NCBI RefSeq assembly: GCF_963855985.1
Contig: NC_087117.1
Coordinates: forward strand, 1,245,001-1,309,000
DNA: 64,000 bases
Reading direction: 5' to 3'
Source of the DNA: Ostrinia nubilalis
Taxonomy: Eukaryota > Arthropoda > Insecta > Lepidoptera > Crambidae
In this document: positions 10,701-20,007 of the stretch, piece after piece
Layout of the letters: each line of letters begins with the position of its first letter
Position numbering within the stretch: the first letter of the stretch is position 1
Position numbers and translations under genes: made by a program
The notes under the pieces: generated by a model
Told to the model about the DNA's origin: nothing
The model's database searches: none
What the model saw: only the letters and a program-made list of their open reading frames with translations

Positions 10701-13700
10701 TGCACAAAATTAAATGGCGGCCCACCGAGTGGGAATCTATTTCTCCATTGGCCCCTGGTATTAACTTACCGGATACGGTTGAACTAGGACCTACTCGTAT
10801 GATTAAGCCCTTATGTCATTGCGTTAAGGTATTATCGATCTGTTTTTTTAGGTCAATGAATAATCTTTTATTACATTTGATTGGTTTTTGATGATTTAAC
10901 CAATTACATACCTAATAAAAACTAACGCCTAAACAATCATTTGATTGGTGAATCAAAATTTACTGGAAGATATTATAGACAATCTATCGTCTATCAGGTA
11001 GATCTTGCGCGTTCAAGTTACCTATTTCAAGTTCAAGTTACTCTGTTTGTCAGTTACCTTTTCACGTTTAAACCATTTAACCAATTTAGGTAGATATTAA
11101 CCCTCCTTCTGGCGCAGTCGGGTAAAAAGTTAAAGAGATATACAGGGTGTCCCAAAATTAGCACGTCACACTGACACCTGGAGGCTTAATATGTCCATAG
11201 AAAAGTTTAATAAGATTTAAGATAATGACCAATTTTATTTAATCGTGTCCATAGAAAAGTTTGATGAGAAATTTGAAAAATGACTCATATTAGTTATTTT
11301 TAAAAATGGACTTAATATGCTTGTTAGATGCATCTTAAGCTCATTTACCTCTGGTGTCAGTGTGACGTGCAAATTTTGGGACACCCTGTTTCAGTGACGG
11401 ACCGAAATCCTATTAAAACTAGACCAAAAAAAGTGGTCACAAATATATATTTTTTAATTTAAAACTATAATTTTGTTTTCCAGGTCCTCCTCGGCTTCGG
11501 CAACGACATAGCCACCGTCCAGTTCCAGTGTGGCGGCTCCCTCATCAGCGAGCAGTTTGTGCTCACCGCGGGACATTGCACCGTCAGCAGGGAAGGGTGA
11601 GCGCATGCTGAATAATACTTTGTTTCAGCCAAAGGACGTCCTCATGACATGAGGCTCATGTGCGTATACAGAGTGGAAACGTAAAATGATCTCACTCGAT
11701 TATTTCTAAACTATACAAGATAACGAAAAACTGGTTACCGATCCTGAAAGTGCTTTATGAGATCTATCAAAGGGTATCTATATGTAATAGGGTACAGAAT
11801 AAGCTGAATCTATCCGAAAATTCAATGTTTTCAGCTTCCATACTAAATGTATGCCAACCATAAAAAATTTTTAATCGTTTTCACCCTGTATATGGGTTTG
11901 GGCCGTGCCTACCCCAGAATGGTCTGGTCTGGTGCCCTCCAAAGGATTCTGGCTGGTGCCCACTCCAGGATTTTGGGCTGCTGATTTGAAGGTGATAGTT
12001 TATTTATAGTACTCACTCATGTTTACCTCTGCCACGGGTGCTATTGCGGGGTCTCTACTCCAAGGTCCTTCTGGCCCTGCGATCGTGGTTCATCCGTGCA
12101 ATGTGCCCTGCCCATCTCAATTTACGGCTCTCAATCTCTTCCACCACGTCGCTGACCCCAGTCTTTTCTCTACGTTTCTAAAAGAGGGACAGATGATATC
12201 GGGAAACAAGCTGAAATAAACGTAATGCAAGTGGCCAGGGACAGAAGTCTGTGGAAGGTTGAAGAGGAGGTCTATGCTCAAAGACGTACCCCAAAGGCTG
12301 TTATAGATTAGAGAGAAAATCACGCATGATACTGAACGCCATCATTTCTACCTGTTCACTCACTGTCATTAAGGAAATTGCTGGCAGTGATCGCCAATGA
12401 AAGGGAGACCTTATTTTGTGGCACTTTTTGACTTTACCGTAACGTTATACGTCTGTACATGAAAATGTGATAGGTTGAAATGACCACAGCACTTACAAGA
12501 GTGTCCAACTCTATTTATTTATTTATTTTAACCCTAAAATCACCATTTTTAATTATTTTTCCAGCGGTCCAGTAACATACGCGCTCATGGGTGCCCTCAA
12601 GCGGTCGGACCCCATCAACAACGACCTGCTACGGCGCGTCAAGCGATACATCCCCCATGATGACTACAAGCCGCCTCATAGGTACAACGACATAGCTCTG
12701 GTCGAGCTGGAATCCCCGTAAGTATTCTTTATTGTAATATTTCTAATGATAATCTGCATCTTTATATCTACTAGTCGACTCAAGTAGCAACACATTCTCT
12801 TAAAAAGGCATTGAAGATAATATCTTGAACTTTCTTTCTTTCTTAGTAGAATAATTCCAATCGTTGTCTTGGCTAAGAATAATAATCGCACATAAAATAT
12901 CTTGTAGATATCCTCCAAGACAATGGTAAGTAATAAAGGGCACAATTCTTAGGAAATGAACAAGACGGAGTTAAGAGAACCCTTAAGGCAGATTTAAACC
13001 CTAAATAAGAGTGTAGTTCTATACCTACCACTAGCCGAGCGACTAAATACTTTCTATACCGACTACTTAGTCGAGTCTTCTTCTTGTCGTGTCGACAACA
13101 AACCTACAATGTCAGCCCAAAACTCGGCTACAGGAGTGTCGTTGTCAACAGCATTCATTAAATCTTCCTGCGTGCAGTTGTTTGCGCACGCAGGGCAATA
13201 ATTACAACTTAGAAAACACTTTTGAATTCGAATTTTGCGTGCACCGGCGCGGCGGCGGCAAAATGTTTTGCGTACAATAATCAAAATAGACCGCTCTCGA
13301 AAACAGGGGCGGAAGAGGATGTGGACTCCGTTAAAAAAATGTACCAACGAAAACGTAACACCTACGAGTATGAGCACGTTAACGGCTACTGGTATACTGA
13401 GAAAAAAAATGAGAATCAAAACTTTTACCAACACGAGTTAACAAACGTACAACGCCATCTAGCGGTAAAAGTATTAAACTGCATTTTACATGCGTGATGT
13501 AACTAACTCGTGATCCAGCAGTGGAGACTAAATGACCTGATGATGTATCTTTCCAGGGTCAAGCTCTCCCAGTTCCTGGTGCCTGCGTGTGTTCACGCCG
13601 GGGACTCGCCTGAGGACCGAGTGCTGGCCACGGGATGGGGCCTCACCGAGCATAGGGGGTCCACGTCTGATGTCTTACAGAAGGTAGGTTTTTACTTGGT

Positions 13701-16091
13701 TTTGCTGACAATCAGGACAAAAATGACATGCATTGGTGACATAAAAGTCTTTAAATGCTACAGATATAAAAGTCTTTAAATGCTACAGTAAATAGTTGCT
13801 AAATAGTACAGAAAAGTTGTAAGTAAGACGGGTGGTAAGATCTTATAACCACTTACTTGCCTCAGACCCAGCTAGAGTAGGGCTTTTTCTTAGTCTGCCT
13901 GGCTAGCTACCACCATCATGTTAACTGTTAGCCCATAGTAAATTAAGAAATATTATTCTGAAATCCGTTGCACCTTTTCGATAAAATGGGCCCTGGGAAA
14001 ATGAGCACTGCAAAATTACAGAGTGAGACTGCTCATTAGTTTACTAAGGCTGAGTTGCAACTTTGACCGTAACATTAACTCCGGCGTTTTTTGTACGGAG
14101 TTTGACAGATTTTTGACATTTAATTTTGTCAAAGTTAAAGTAAGACGGTGCAACCCAGCCGAACTGTCTAACAGTTATTTCCTTTTTACTATTTTGTGAA
14201 TATGTGCTAGATACCTTCTTGTAGTGCCTACCTAGCCTGTTGGTGTGCCATCTAGGCTGCACATTACAATTTATTTCTTTTAACTCTGTTGTAAAACCCA
14301 TATTATTTCTTCCAGGTGATTCTGAACCAGTTCACGACTGAGGAGTGCTCAGTCAAGTTCCCCGTCCACCGCCACATGAAGCAGGGCTTCGACCCCAACA
14401 CGCAGACCTGCTACGGAGACAAGATGGAGCGCAAGGATACCTGCCAGGTTAGTTGGTCACATCAAACAAGCAAATTCAAATTACCTAATCAACTAGGTAT
14501 ACCTTGTCCAACCTTAATGAGGTCATCTGTCCAATGAGGGCTATCGTTTTTATACTTAACAGTTGGCACCCCTGGCGATTGACAGGACCTTACTCTACAG
14601 TGGCGCCATCTTGATGAGTGCAAATGCAATAGTCCTCCTACCACTTTAGCGCTCACCAGTTGGTGCCACTGTCTTCGTTACTAGCAAGTGACAGGACCTT
14701 ACTCTACAGTGGCGCCATCTTGATGAGTGCTAAAACGATTCCATTGGTAGCTTCCATTCCAGAACCTTGCTGCCCCAATGATGGATGTAGGCCGCTGCCA
14801 ACCGGCCAGGGCCTACTGGAAATCATTGAGGAGGCCTATGTTTAGCAGTGACCTTATCTATAAGTACTTATAATAAATCTGTAGAGAGGTCAATTCTGTA
14901 CATGAAATATATTTTCAAAATAACTATCAGGGGGTGATTAGTGATCGATACTGATGCCAAAAATGCAATCAGTAAAATTTTTGTCTGTCTGTCTGTCTAA
15001 ATAAATAAATAAATATGTCTGTCTGTATGTTCCTTATAGAAACAAAAACTACTCGACAAATTTTAACGAAACTTGGTACAATTATTCTTCATACTCCTGG
15101 GCAGGTTATAGTATACTTATAAATTCCCACGGGAACGGGAATTAGCGGGAAAATCCTTTTGTATGAAAAAATCTAAACCGCGTAAGATAGATGAAGGGGG
15201 TAAAACGGGATCCACGTGTACGAAGTCGCGGACGGCCGCTAGTCCAAAATAAGATGATAATTTGGAGAGATAATAGGCCTCAAGAATTCGTACCTATTAT
15301 TTTTTATTTTATTTTAATTAATGTCACTGACAGAGTTACAATAAATCCAGATCTTCTTTTTTCCTGGATTTTCTAAGAGGCACCTAAGTGCCAGGCCTCT
15401 TCATCCCGTCTGGCCAGCATGGGGAGTTTAGGCCAAATTCTCCATTTTGTAATAATCGTACCCCTCGTACTAAGTTAAATAATTATTATGCTTGCTAAGG
15501 CCCAGAACAGACGGTGAAACGCAACTGCAACGAAACTGCAACTGGTCGCGTCATGTGTGGTCTCTCAAGGGACGCTATGGCAGAAACTTAGATGCAACTC
15601 AAAAGTAACTAGCAGTTGCAGTTGCGTTTCACCGTCTGTTCTGGGCCTACGTGTTAAGTGAATTCACCACAATAGACGGGTGGTGGCGGGGATCGAACCC
15701 GCGTTCCTCGGATCATGAGTCGGCCAGTTCAACACCTCACAGTTTGGCTAACGTCACTCATTGCCTCTGGTATCGTTCGTTCGTTTCAGCCAAATGACGT
15801 CCACTGCTGGACAAAGGCCTCCCAAGGATTTCCATCGGTTCTGCGCTCCGCATCCAGGCTCTTCCCGGTATATGAAATAGGGAACTAAATGACCTGATGA
15901 TGATTTATTTGTTCACCCAGGGCGACAGCGGCGGCCCCATCCAGCTCAAGAGCAAGAAACTCCACTGCATGTATGTGGTGACGGGAGTGACGTCATTCGG
16001 GAAGCAGTGCGGGAACAAGGGCGAGCCGGGGATCTACACGCGCGTGGCGCATTATGTGGACTGGATCGAGGGGATCGTGTGGCCCAACTAA
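4758..16091 (+). CDS. Clip-domain serine protease (Snake-like hemolymph protease), ten exons
   Basis: Secreted trypsin-fold zymogen of 423 residues. Coding exons, each with GT/AG borders and matching phase: 4758-4821, 5446-5543, 7027-7154, 8872-9005, 9832-9983, 11484-11596, 12565-12717, 13557-13683, 14316-14447, 15921-16091 (TAA). Residues 1 to about 18 form a signal peptide. A clip domain spans 25-67 with Cys 25, 34, 40, 56, 66 and 67, followed by a Pro5-Thr11 linker (72-87). The catalytic domain starts IIGG at 178; the residue before the cleavage site is Leu177. The triad is His223 (TAGHC, where TAAHC is usual), Asp272 (NDIAL) and Ser370 (GDSGGP). Asp364, six before Ser370, predicts cleavage after Arg/Lys. 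Known of the family: such enzymes act in extracellular Toll or melanization cascades, and activation after Leu is typical of Drosophila Snake and some moth hemolymph proteases. Orthology to a named gene is inferred. Start is the first ATG before the signal peptide. Introns are full of repeats. Confidence 0.93.
5037..5361. mobile_element. Hairpin MITE split by an RTE-type LINE tail
   Basis: In protease intron 1. The host MITE has a right end of GATGGTGAAAACGGGCA and the block AAGTGACCCCTATG, as in the intact copy at 16503-16623. A 184-bp insert (5104-5287) is flanked by ATGAAAACAAAG at 5092-5103 and 5288-5299. The insert encodes a degraded LINE C-terminal tail (SEIKREAQDRTRWRTVVDA) on the plus strand. 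Confidence 0.8.
5803..6018 (-). mobile_element. Interspersed lepidopteran repeat, CAGACAGACAG type
   Basis: In protease intron 2. Shares long blocks (CTATCCTATGTC, CCCGGGACTC, GTGGTTTAGG) with 60547-60768. The ACTAGCTTTC end resembles Helitron-like CTAG ends. Class not settled. Confidence 0.6.
6247..6434. mobile_element. MITE with AGGCTGGTTTTAGAGTC-type termini
   Basis: In protease intron 2. Imperfect inverted termini (AGGCTGGTTTTAGAG against CTAAAACCCGCCT) enclose several GTCAGCG repeats in both orientations. Confidence 0.65.
6470..6962 (+). mobile_element. Two RTE-type LINE tails in tandem (protease intron 2)
   Basis: 6470-6690 encodes degraded KWQWARHIARRADGHWDKVLEW-like sequence and ends in GAAATGATGAT. 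6820-6962 is a second tail with CACAAGGTGGACCGACGAC-like sequence, CTGGATGCAGG and a terminal (ATG)n. They belong to different subfamilies. Confidence 0.75.
7463..7669. mobile_element. hAT (Buster-like) MITE, 207 bp
   Basis: In protease intron 3. Termini CAGGGTTTCTCAAACT and AACTTTGGGAACCACTG are typical of hAT elements. Flanking 8-mers CAGTAGAC (7455-7462) and CAGTAGAA (7670-7677) are a target duplication with one mismatch. Confidence 0.8.
8108..8221. mobile_element. MITE with CTGAGTTGCACCA termini, copy 1
   Basis: In protease intron 3. GAGTTGCACC at the left pairs with GGTGCAACTC at the right; the core GGAGTTTGACAGA is shared with copies at 14047-14161, 20288-20406, about 45255-45458 and 55401-55522. 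Confidence 0.75.
9035..9177 (-). repeat. SINE-like repeat (GTTGCAGCGGTGGGAACGAG family)
   Basis: In protease intron 4. Written on plus it runs from CCTCTCGCTCCCACC to GCAACGAAATTAATCAG. Copies of the family lie at 18010-18155, 26590-26730, 30745-30845, 43563-43712, 53477-53550, 57385-57480 and 59300-59450. Confidence 0.75.
10150..10480 (-). mobile_element. LINE 3' tail (WNWIGHTLRRDPD type)
   Basis: In protease intron 5. On the minus strand it encodes HRKWNWIGHTLRRD and LDWNPQGKRKRGRP-like tails of LINE ORF2, with stops. Same family as the insert at 5104-5287. Its end at about 10170 carries AAGTCAAAGTCAAGC repeats. Confidence 0.8.
11143..11388. mobile_element. MITE with CAGGGTGTCCCAAAA termini
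   Basis: In protease intron 5, just upstream of exon 6. Termini of about 38 bp pair (CACGTCACACTGACACC with GGTGTCAGTGTGACGTG). Two AGAAAAGTTTRATRAGA-like blocks are repeated inside. TA precedes the left end. Confidence 0.8.
12015..12160 (-). mobile_element. LINE tail fragment (KLRWAGHIARM type)
   Basis: In protease intron 6. The minus strand encodes EIESRKLRWAGHIARM followed by RRARRTLE and a stop, a LINE ORF2 C-terminal motif. Confidence 0.65.
13030..13500. other. Unidentified stretch in intron 7 with a minus-strand ORF
   Basis: A 123-codon minus-strand ORF (13434-13063) has two hydrophobic segments, then a basic region and a Cys-rich part CNYCPACANNC before TQEDLMNAVDND. The frames on the other strand are also open. 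Composition differs from the neighbouring intron (a CGCGGCGGCGGC patch near 13247). I do not recognise it; a repeat fragment is as likely as a gene. Confidence 0.25.
13517..13548 (+). repeat. SINE tail abutting the exon 8 splice acceptor
   Basis: CAGTGGAGACTAAATGACCT followed by GATGATG ends about eight bases before the AG at 13555-13556. The same tail occurs at 15879-15903, 45590-45625 and, inverted, at 46432-46460 and 53955-53985. Confidence 0.75.
14047..14161. mobile_element. MITE with CTGAGTTGCA termini, copy 2
   Basis: In protease intron 8. Termini GGCTGAGTTGCA and GGTGCAACCCAGCC pair; core GGAGTTTGACAGA as in the copy at 8108. Confidence 0.75.
14560..14850 (+). repeat. Short tandem duplication followed by an RTE-type tail fragment
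   Basis: In protease intron 9. The block TGACAGGACCTTACTCTACA with GTGGCGCCATCTTGATGAG occurs twice, near 14580 and 14692. Next come mixed pieces of an RTE tail (CCAGAACCTTGCTGCCCCA, then GGCCGCTGCCAACCGG and GGAGGCCTATGTTTAGCAG). Confidence 0.6.
14975..15242 (+). mobile_element. Helitron-like unit ending in GGCCGCTAG
   Basis: In protease intron 9. Starts near a (GTCT)n and (AAAT)n microsatellite and ends TACGAAGTCGCGGACGGCCG before CTAG. The same end occurs at about 31386-31421 and inverted at 39178 and 60081. Confidence 0.6.
15499..15647. mobile_element. 149-bp MITE with 32-bp inverted termini
   Basis: In protease intron 9. GGCCCAGAACAGACGGTGAA at the left pairs perfectly with the right end, and pairing continues through ACGCAACTGCAAC. 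Flanks read TAA and TA. Confidence 0.85.
15676..15903. repeat. tRNA-like SINE head, LINE tail and SINE tail before exon 10
   Basis: 15676-15765 is minus-strand tRNA-like with a B box CGGGTTCGATCCCCGCC. 15776-15870 is a minus-strand LINE tail (CAGCCAAATGACGTCCACTG). 15879-15903 is the SINE tail AACTAAATGACCTGATGATG, which ends about 17 bases before the exon 10 acceptor AG at 15919-15920. Confidence 0.65.
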
Positions 16092-16130
16092 AGACCCAGA
16101 ACAGAATGGAGCTCAAAACTGATTAATTAC

Positions 16131-16344
16131 TAAAGCCAGGTCCGTGAGCACGTAGAATTTGGTCCAATGACCGCAAGCTACCCATCCTTATCGCTCGCGC
16201 GTAATTATGTTGCTGTCGCGCTCGCACACTCACTGCAGGCGCCCGTCGCAAAGTCGCGACAGCAATATAATTACGCGCGAGCGATAAGGATGGGTAGCTT
16301 GGGGTCATTGGACAAAATTCTACGTGCTCACGGACCAGGCTTTA
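16131..16344. mobile_element. 214-bp palindromic MITE (copy 1), in the protease 3' UTR
   Basis: Arms of about 82 nt (from GGTCCGTGAGCACG at 16139 and its complement ending at 16336) match with three mismatches and are separated by a 34-nt loop. Outer ends TAAAGCC/GGCTTTA add to the pairing, and the flanks are compatible with insertion at TA. A sister copy lies at 63186-63399. Transcribed as part of the 3' UTR it would form a long hairpin. Confidence 0.85.
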
Positions 16345-16366
16345 ACAATCTTAATATAATAAGTAA

Positions 16367-16379
16367 AATAAACAATAAA
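16367..16379 (+). terminator. Tandem AATAAA polyadenylation signals of the serine protease gene
   Basis: AATAAA occurs at 16367-16372 and 16374-16379, about 280 nt after the TAA at 16089-16091, with no earlier AATAAA after the stop. If used, the 3' UTR includes the whole palindromic MITE at 16131-16344. Confidence 0.55.
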
Positions 16380-16502
16380 AGTGAATTCAGTTTCATTGTA
16401 AGCAAAGAAAGAATACCATATAATAGACAAAAAAGAAAGAAATACTTATTAGACTAGCAGACCAGTTAAAGTATTATGATGCTACTCAGTCTAAGTGTCT
16501 AA

Positions 16503-16623
16503 TGCCCGTTTTCACCATCAATTCCTAATTTTTAAGTGACCCCTATGAAAACAAAATTCATGTTAGGTATGTGTTAGCATAGGGGTCACTTACAAATTAG
16601 GGACTGATGGTGAAAACGGGCAT
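16503..16623. mobile_element. 121-bp hairpin MITE with TGCCCGTTTTCACCATCA termini
   Basis: Almost fully palindromic: the left TGCCCGTTTTCACCATCA and CTAATTTTTAAGTGACCCCT pair with the right end. It lies just past the protease polyadenylation signals. A split copy is at 5037-5361. Confidence 0.85.
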
Positions 16624-16815
16624 AAGTATCTTGACTAAAACAATAGCCCCCCTTGTCCCTATCCTAGACTAGAACCCCTATAGTGTGGCCCTACTAAGGC
16701 GATCATAAACGTAAAGAGAGGGCAAGAGAGGGTAGCTCCCCCTCAGAAAATAGTAGGTAGACCTTATGCATTGTCATTAGTGTCAGAGTGTGGCTTAGGT
16801 ACCCCTGCAATATAA

Positions 16816-16884
16816 TCACCCCTCTCCTAGACTAGAATGCCCCCCTCTCCTAAGCTAGAATGCCCCCCTCTCCTAGACTAAGAT
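16816..16884. repeat. Minisatellite block 5' of the exon duplicate
   Basis: Three units of the CTCTCCTA-type minisatellite (CCCCTCTCCTAGACTAGAAT and variants) that run directly into the duplicated exon. Similar single units lie at about 16650-16680. Confidence 0.8.
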
Positions 16885-17042
16885 GCCCCATCCAGCTCAA
16901 GAGCAAGAAACTCCACTGCATGTACGTGGTGACGGGAGTGACGTCATTCGGGAAGCAGTGCGGGAACAAGGGCGAGCCGGGGATCTATACGCGCGTGGCG
17001 CATTATGTGGACTGGATTGAGGGGATCGTGTGGCCTAACTAA
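16885..17042 (+). pseudogene. Partial duplicate of the serine protease last exon
   Basis: A copy of 15934-16091 that starts inside the codon before Pro373 and runs to the stop codon. It lacks the GDSGG part, so the catalytic Ser is absent. Over 158 bases there are four differences (TAT/TAC, TAC/TAT, ATC/ATT, CCC/CCT), all third-position and synonymous. Similarity stops at once after TAA. The 5' join lies in a minisatellite unit and shares GCCCC with the exon. The pyrimidine-rich TAG/AAG sites just upstream would not keep the frame set by exon 9 (phase 0). The frame is open from 16860. It could be a relic of a larger paralogue, a rearranged piece, or an assembly artefact. Confidence 0.8.
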
Positions 17043-17202
17043 GGGGATCAGGGGAGGAACGTAACTAGGGAGAGGGAGGGTAGCTTCCCTTGGACAATAA
17101 AATTGCTGATAATCTTCCTTGTTTTGTCTTTAAGTGTCTAAAAACTGATCCTCTTCCCACCATTCCTTACTCCTGGAGATTTAAACTGATTTGCACGCCT
17201 GC

Positions 17203-17697
17203 AACAGAATGCGTCCCTCTCCTAAGTTAGAATTCCCCCCTCTCCTAAGCTAGACTTCTCTCTTCTAGATTAGAATGCCTCCCTTTCCTAAACTAGAATG
17301 TCCCCCTCCAAGCTATATTCCCCTCTCCCCTAGGTTGGAACGCCCCTTTCTCTTAAGCTAGAATGCCCCCCTCTCCTAAGCTAGAATGCCCCCCTCTCCT
17401 AAGCTAGACTTCCCCTCTCTCCTAAGCTACAATGCCCCCCTCTCCTAAGCTTGAATGCCCCCCTCTCCTAAGCTAGAATGCCCCCCTCTCCTAAGCTAGA
17501 ATGACCCCCTCTCCTAAGCTAGAATGACCCCCTCTCCTAAGCTTGAATGCCCCCCTCTCCTAAGCTAGAATGACCCCCTCTCCTAAGCTAGAATGCCCCC
17601 TCTTCTAAGCTAGACTTCCCCTCTCTCCTAGGTTAGAATGCCCCCTCTCCTAAGCTAGTATGCCCCCCTCTCCTAAGCTAGAATGCCCCCATCCCTT
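17203..17697. repeat. 23-bp minisatellite, about 20 units
   Basis: Unit of about 23 bp, CCCCCCTCTCCTAAGCTAGA plus ATG, repeated about 20 times with substitutions and a few 22-bp units. Many units carry both a pyrimidine tract ending in TAG and an ATG. It begins about 160 bases after the exon duplicate, so the duplicate is embedded in the array. Confidence 0.9.
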
Positions 17698-17699
17698 GT

Positions 17700-18430
17700 C
17701 TTGGACTAAAATTCCCAAAAGTTGACTAAAAGCGCGATGTAAATCCTATAGAATGAAAAGAACTGTTTTATTGTGTAATGATAAAAATGATTTGATACTT
17801 TTATAAATAAAATAAAATTTAAAATTAATTTTTGTGTGCACTTTACTTATAGACTAAGATCTAGTGAACGCCAGACCTATGTTATTTTTAGAAGCTGAAA
17901 GTCTGTCAGCGCATGCTCCCAACATAGGTAAGAACGTTGGTGTATCATGAAGTTTGGGTCATATGGCTTTAGCAGCAGTAAAATGATTGTCTGGCAAGGT
18001 TCAAAAGATTCAGGACTCACCCGTTCCCACCGCTGCAACTCCTGAGTAGCCAGGATCTACAGCTTGACCGCCAATAACCCAACCAATGAAGGTCAAATTT
18101 GTCCCGAGGGAAAGTTAAACTGTCATCGGACCTGCAACGAAGTTAATCAAACTTTCCCCCGTTTCTGAATTGATATTTTTAATTCTAGCGAGTTTTGACC
18201 GTTATTTTGTAATACAGACCTAATAAGACCCATTCTGACTTTCGCCCGTGCGTGCGTTCCATGCGCAAACGCATGCCACGTGGCTTGTTATCGCACATCA
18301 ATAGAAGCGTTGTGGGAACACGTGAGGCCGAGGACCGCGGATTCAATGGCAGACTATATTGTATGAATTACTGATACTAGCGCACAGATCACAGACCGAC
18401 CTAGGCTGTGAATGTCGAGTGAGATTCAAT
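17700..18430. other. Intergenic stretch with one SINE-like repeat
   Basis: 18010-18155 is a copy of the repeat family described at 9035-9177 (same strand). AATAAA motifs near 17807 have no assigned gene. Nothing else recognised. Confidence 0.5.
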
Positions 18431-18433
18431 CAT

Positions 18434-18700
18434 CATCATTTCAGGCACAGGTGACAGGACGTCCACGGTCCACCGCTGAACATAGACATCCCCAATGATT
18501 TCTATATTGACCGATTACTGATACTGGCTCACAGATCACAGACCGACCTGTGAGTTTCAATCATCATCATTTCAGCCATCAGTTCAGCAGTGGGGCGTCC
18601 ACTGCTGAACATAGGCTTCCAATGATTTTCACATCGCCCGGTTGGTAGCGGCCTGCATCCAGCGCCTTCCTGCTACCTTTATGAGGTCGTCGGTCCACTA
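18434..18700 (-). mobile_element. RTE-type LINE tails, two minus-strand pieces
   Basis: Two 3' ends in minus orientation (ATCATCATTTCAGGCACAGG and ATCATCATTTCAGCC), each followed by the complement of TGTTCAGCAGTGGACG. The second continues through GGTAGCGGCCTGCATCCAGC. CACAGATCACAGACCGACCT is duplicated between them (near 18380 and 18535). Confidence 0.7.
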
Positions 18701-18807
18701 TGATACTTACTCTGAATTCAATACCTACTTACTTCGAAAATCCTGCGAGGAATCTTTTAGCGCTAAACACGAGTCAGATGGAAGCTGCAGATTTAATGGT
18801 GAGTTAT

Positions 18808-18918
18808 ACAGGGTGGCTCCTAAACTAAGCAAAATCGTAGAACATTACAAGAGGGTATATCTAGATAGGTACAATCTAAATTTTAGCTTTGAACGTCAAC
18901 TCCCTGGCCACCCTGTAC
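18808..18918. mobile_element. MITE with CAGGGTGGC termini
   Basis: TACAGGGTGGCTCC at the left pairs with the right end GGCCACCCTGTA. TA flanks suggest a Tc1/mariner-type element. Confidence 0.6.
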
Positions 18919-19054
18919 GGACTTCAGCGTAAACTGACTAAACTGACTTTAGCGTAAAACAACTAGGTATAATTTCGGGTGAGATTCAGTGTTGTAGGTT
19001 ACCTAGGATTACTACACGACTGGCTTGCACAAACCGATTTTTCGGGTGACCAAT

Positions 19055-19125
19055 GTCTGTGGCCCAGTGGTTATTATAGCAGTCGCCAGCAAACGATAGT
19101 GGGTTCGAATCTCAGGGCAGCCTTT
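19055..19125 (+). repeat. tRNA-like SINE head
   Basis: GTGGCCCAGTGGTTATTATA resembles an A-box region and GTGGGTTCGAATCTCAGGGC a B-box region. No full cloverleaf. Confidence 0.5.
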
Positions 19126-19488
19126 TAAAATTTGAAATCACGTTATTTTTTTATGCAGTGTTTTATTTCAAACTATATGTCACATCTGGGAACCAAACCT
19201 GTAACTTTCGTGTCCGGAAGCATCGAACTTGTCATATTTATTTGTCTTCTAATAATTCATCTGTCATTTGCAACTTTAAGTATTAAATTACTTTCGTGAC
19301 CACAAACTCAGAAATAAATGTCCTTGCTGCACAATATTAGATAGCTTGAGGCCGACATATTTAAATTAATACAAATTAATATTAATATTTCAGTCGAGTG
19401 CTCATTCATTTTGCGAGCATCTTTCGTTTCATAAAACTGCGAAAGTTTAATAAAATACAAATATTCAAAAGCACTACCTTTAGGTAAT

Positions 19489-19632
19489 CAGAGGTGGAAT
19501 TGTGTAAAGCAATTGTTATCATTTGACAGTTCATAACGTACGATTATTCTGTCAAATGCTTTGTTTAACTGACTTTATCGTACGTTATGAACTGTCAATT
19601 GATTACGATTGCTTTACACAATTCCACCTCTG
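19489..19632. mobile_element. hAT-like MITE with CAGAGGTGGAATTGTG termini
   Basis: Arms of about 60 bp pair (CAGAGGTGGAATTGTGTAAA with its complement at the right end; TTCATAACGTACGAT with ATCGTACGTTATGAA). No clear 8-bp duplication of the flanks is left. Confidence 0.75.
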
Positions 19633-20007
19633 CAAACCATTTCATAACATCTGTAAGTAGGTAGGTATTCAATTTTAATTTTACTAAGCTGACGAGACGT
19701 AACGACGTAACAAACCTGTCGCAGTTCACACTCGCTAGTGTTGCCTGTTGAATAGTATCGATATCTCAGAACATCACAATATTTTTCAACACCATCATTG
19801 GCGAATATAGTGTGCACCAATATGGCCATTTATAAAAAAAACAAATTTTAATTATGAATCCATGTCGTATTATACCTACTTATTATAGCAAAACGATTCT
19901 GAAACTTCAAGTGGCAAAAATCGGAACTAATAATCCTGTACTGTCCTATATTGATTGATAGTAGCGCCCTCCTGTCAATGTCATAGCTGGGACGGTTCAG
20001 TCATAGT

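Noticed and set aside
13063..13434. 123-codon minus-strand ORF in protease intron 7 as a nested gene
   Set aside because: Frames on both strands are open, there is no recognisable domain and no clear start or polyadenylation context.
16860..17042. Used alternative last exon of the protease
   Set aside because: The nearby acceptor-like AGs give the wrong phase after exon 9, and the catalytic Ser would be missing; left open for RNA evidence.
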